A stretch of DNA of 5,748 nt from Thermoleophilaceae bacterium (lineage in GTDB: Bacteria > Actinomycetota > Thermoleophilia > Solirubrobacterales > Thermoleophilaceae), in contig JACCTJ010000110.1 in NCBI GenBank assembly GCA_013812485.1, positions 1-5,748 on the forward strand, read 5' to 3'. Position numbers and translations under genes: made by a program. Position 1 is the first letter of the stretch. The number at the start of each line of letters is the position of its first letter. The notes below the pieces were generated by a model. The model ran no database searches. It was not told the DNA's origin and saw only the letters and a list, made by a program, of their open reading frames with translations. This document shows positions 5,220 to 5,748 of the stretch, in pieces.

Positions 5220-5748
5220 TCAGGCGACGGCTCGGACGTCGACGGTGCCGTCCTCGATGCGAACGGCGAAAGCCGGCTCGGGCGCCCCCGCCGGGCCGCG
5301 TACGACGGCGCCGTCGGCCAGGCGGAAGATGCTTCCGTGCAGCGGGCATGTCACGCAGCCGTCGGCGAGCGGACCGTCGGCAAGGCTGCCGCCGCGATGG
5401 GTGCATCGGTCGGCCAGCGCGTAGACCCGACCCTCGTGCCGCGAGAGCAGGATGGCGACGTCTCCGGCCGACGCGCGAGTGGCCTCCCCCTCGCGAACCT
5501 CGTCCTCCGGGACGGTCGACGTCGACTCCTCGGGCAGCGCGTCGAAGGCGGTCTGGTTCACGCCGACGCCCTTGTCGTAGGAGAGGTGGCCGCCGAGATG
5601 TCCGCCGGCGGCCAGGGCGCCCACACCCATCAGCCCGAGGGCGACGCCCCGCCCGTGCCGACCGCGCCGTCGTGCGCGCAGCGAGCCTACGTAGAGCAAG
5701 AGGGCGGCCGTGTTGGCCACGGCATGCACTGCGCCGATGCGGCGGACG
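5220..5748 (-). CDS. DUF2231-Rieske [2Fe-2S] fusion protein, C-terminal part (start outside window)
   Basis: 175 residues are visible and the frame stays open to the window edge, so the start lies upstream, beyond base 5748. Visible residues 1-65 are the end of a DUF2231-type membrane domain: a segment at about 4-22, an Arg-rich loop, a second hydrophobic segment at about 34-50, then GGHLGGHLSYDKGVGVNQTA, a stretch typical of these proteins. A linker (about 68-80) leads to a Rieske domain with both cluster motifs, CTHRGG (Cys115, His117) and CPLHGS (Cys134, His137), all four ligands intact. It should be a membrane-attached low-complexity electron carrier or redox sensor; the partner is unknown. 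Two in-frame GTG codons near 5729 could be mistaken for starts, but conserved sequence (VRRIGA) precedes them. The stop is convergent with the nitroreductase gene. Confidence 0.88.
   Translation of the reverse strand, partial: VRRIGAVHAVANTAALLLYVGSLRARRRGRHGRGVALGLMGVGALAAGGHLGGHLSYDKGVGVNQTAFDALPEESTSTVPEDEVREGEATRASAGDVAILLSRHEGRVYALADRCTHRGGSLADGPLADGCVTCPLHGSIFRLADGAVVRGPAGAPEPAFAVRIEDGTVDVRAVA

Noticed and set aside
1..5748. Mobile element, CRISPR or phage remains
   Set aside because: No terminal inverted repeats, transposase motifs, spaced direct repeats or integrase-like sequence were seen on either strand.

Overview
This is a 5.7 kb stretch of very GC-rich bacterial chromosome. G or C dominates third codon positions, GTG starts are frequent, genes are packed with start/stop overlaps, and one gene looks leaderless. 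Together with gene types such as CAP-domain proteins, DUF2231-Rieske fusions, hemerythrins and DUF389, this suggests a high-GC actinobacterium, possibly Thermoleophilia-like. The taxonomic call is inference. I see no phage, transposon, CRISPR array or RNA gene.

Layout: (1) Positions 1-1214, minus strand. A compact operon runs from a small frameshifted gene through a small membrane protein and a membrane-anchored CAP/SCP-domain protein into folP (dihydropteroate synthase), which leaves the window at base 1. The last three genes are joined by two GTGA start/stop overlaps. (2) Positions 1215-1390: a divergent intergenic region with a perfect 8-bp inverted repeat. (3) Positions 1391-2008, plus strand: an unnamed membrane protein built from two tandem copies of a module of about 60 residues. 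(4) Positions 2014-4495, minus strand. A four-gene operon runs in transcription order: HHE hemerythrin-like protein, small helical/membrane protein, DUF389 membrane protein, and a 63-residue DnaJ-type zinc-finger protein. (5) Positions 4496-4658: a divergent promoter region. (6) Positions 4659-5168, plus strand: a YdjA-like nitroreductase, probably leaderless. (7) Positions 5220-5748, minus strand: the 3' part of a DUF2231-Rieske protein whose start lies outside the window.

How they may work together: FolP makes dihydropteroate for folate synthesis, and its tight coupling to an exported CAP protein is the odd feature there. Hemerythrin, nitroreductase and Rieske proteins bind iron, flavin and an iron-sulfur cluster respectively, so the right half has a redox/stress flavour, although three transcription units are involved. 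The best leads are the frameshifted small gene, the duplicated membrane module, and the hemerythrin-DUF389-zinc-finger operon. None of them proves a new system.
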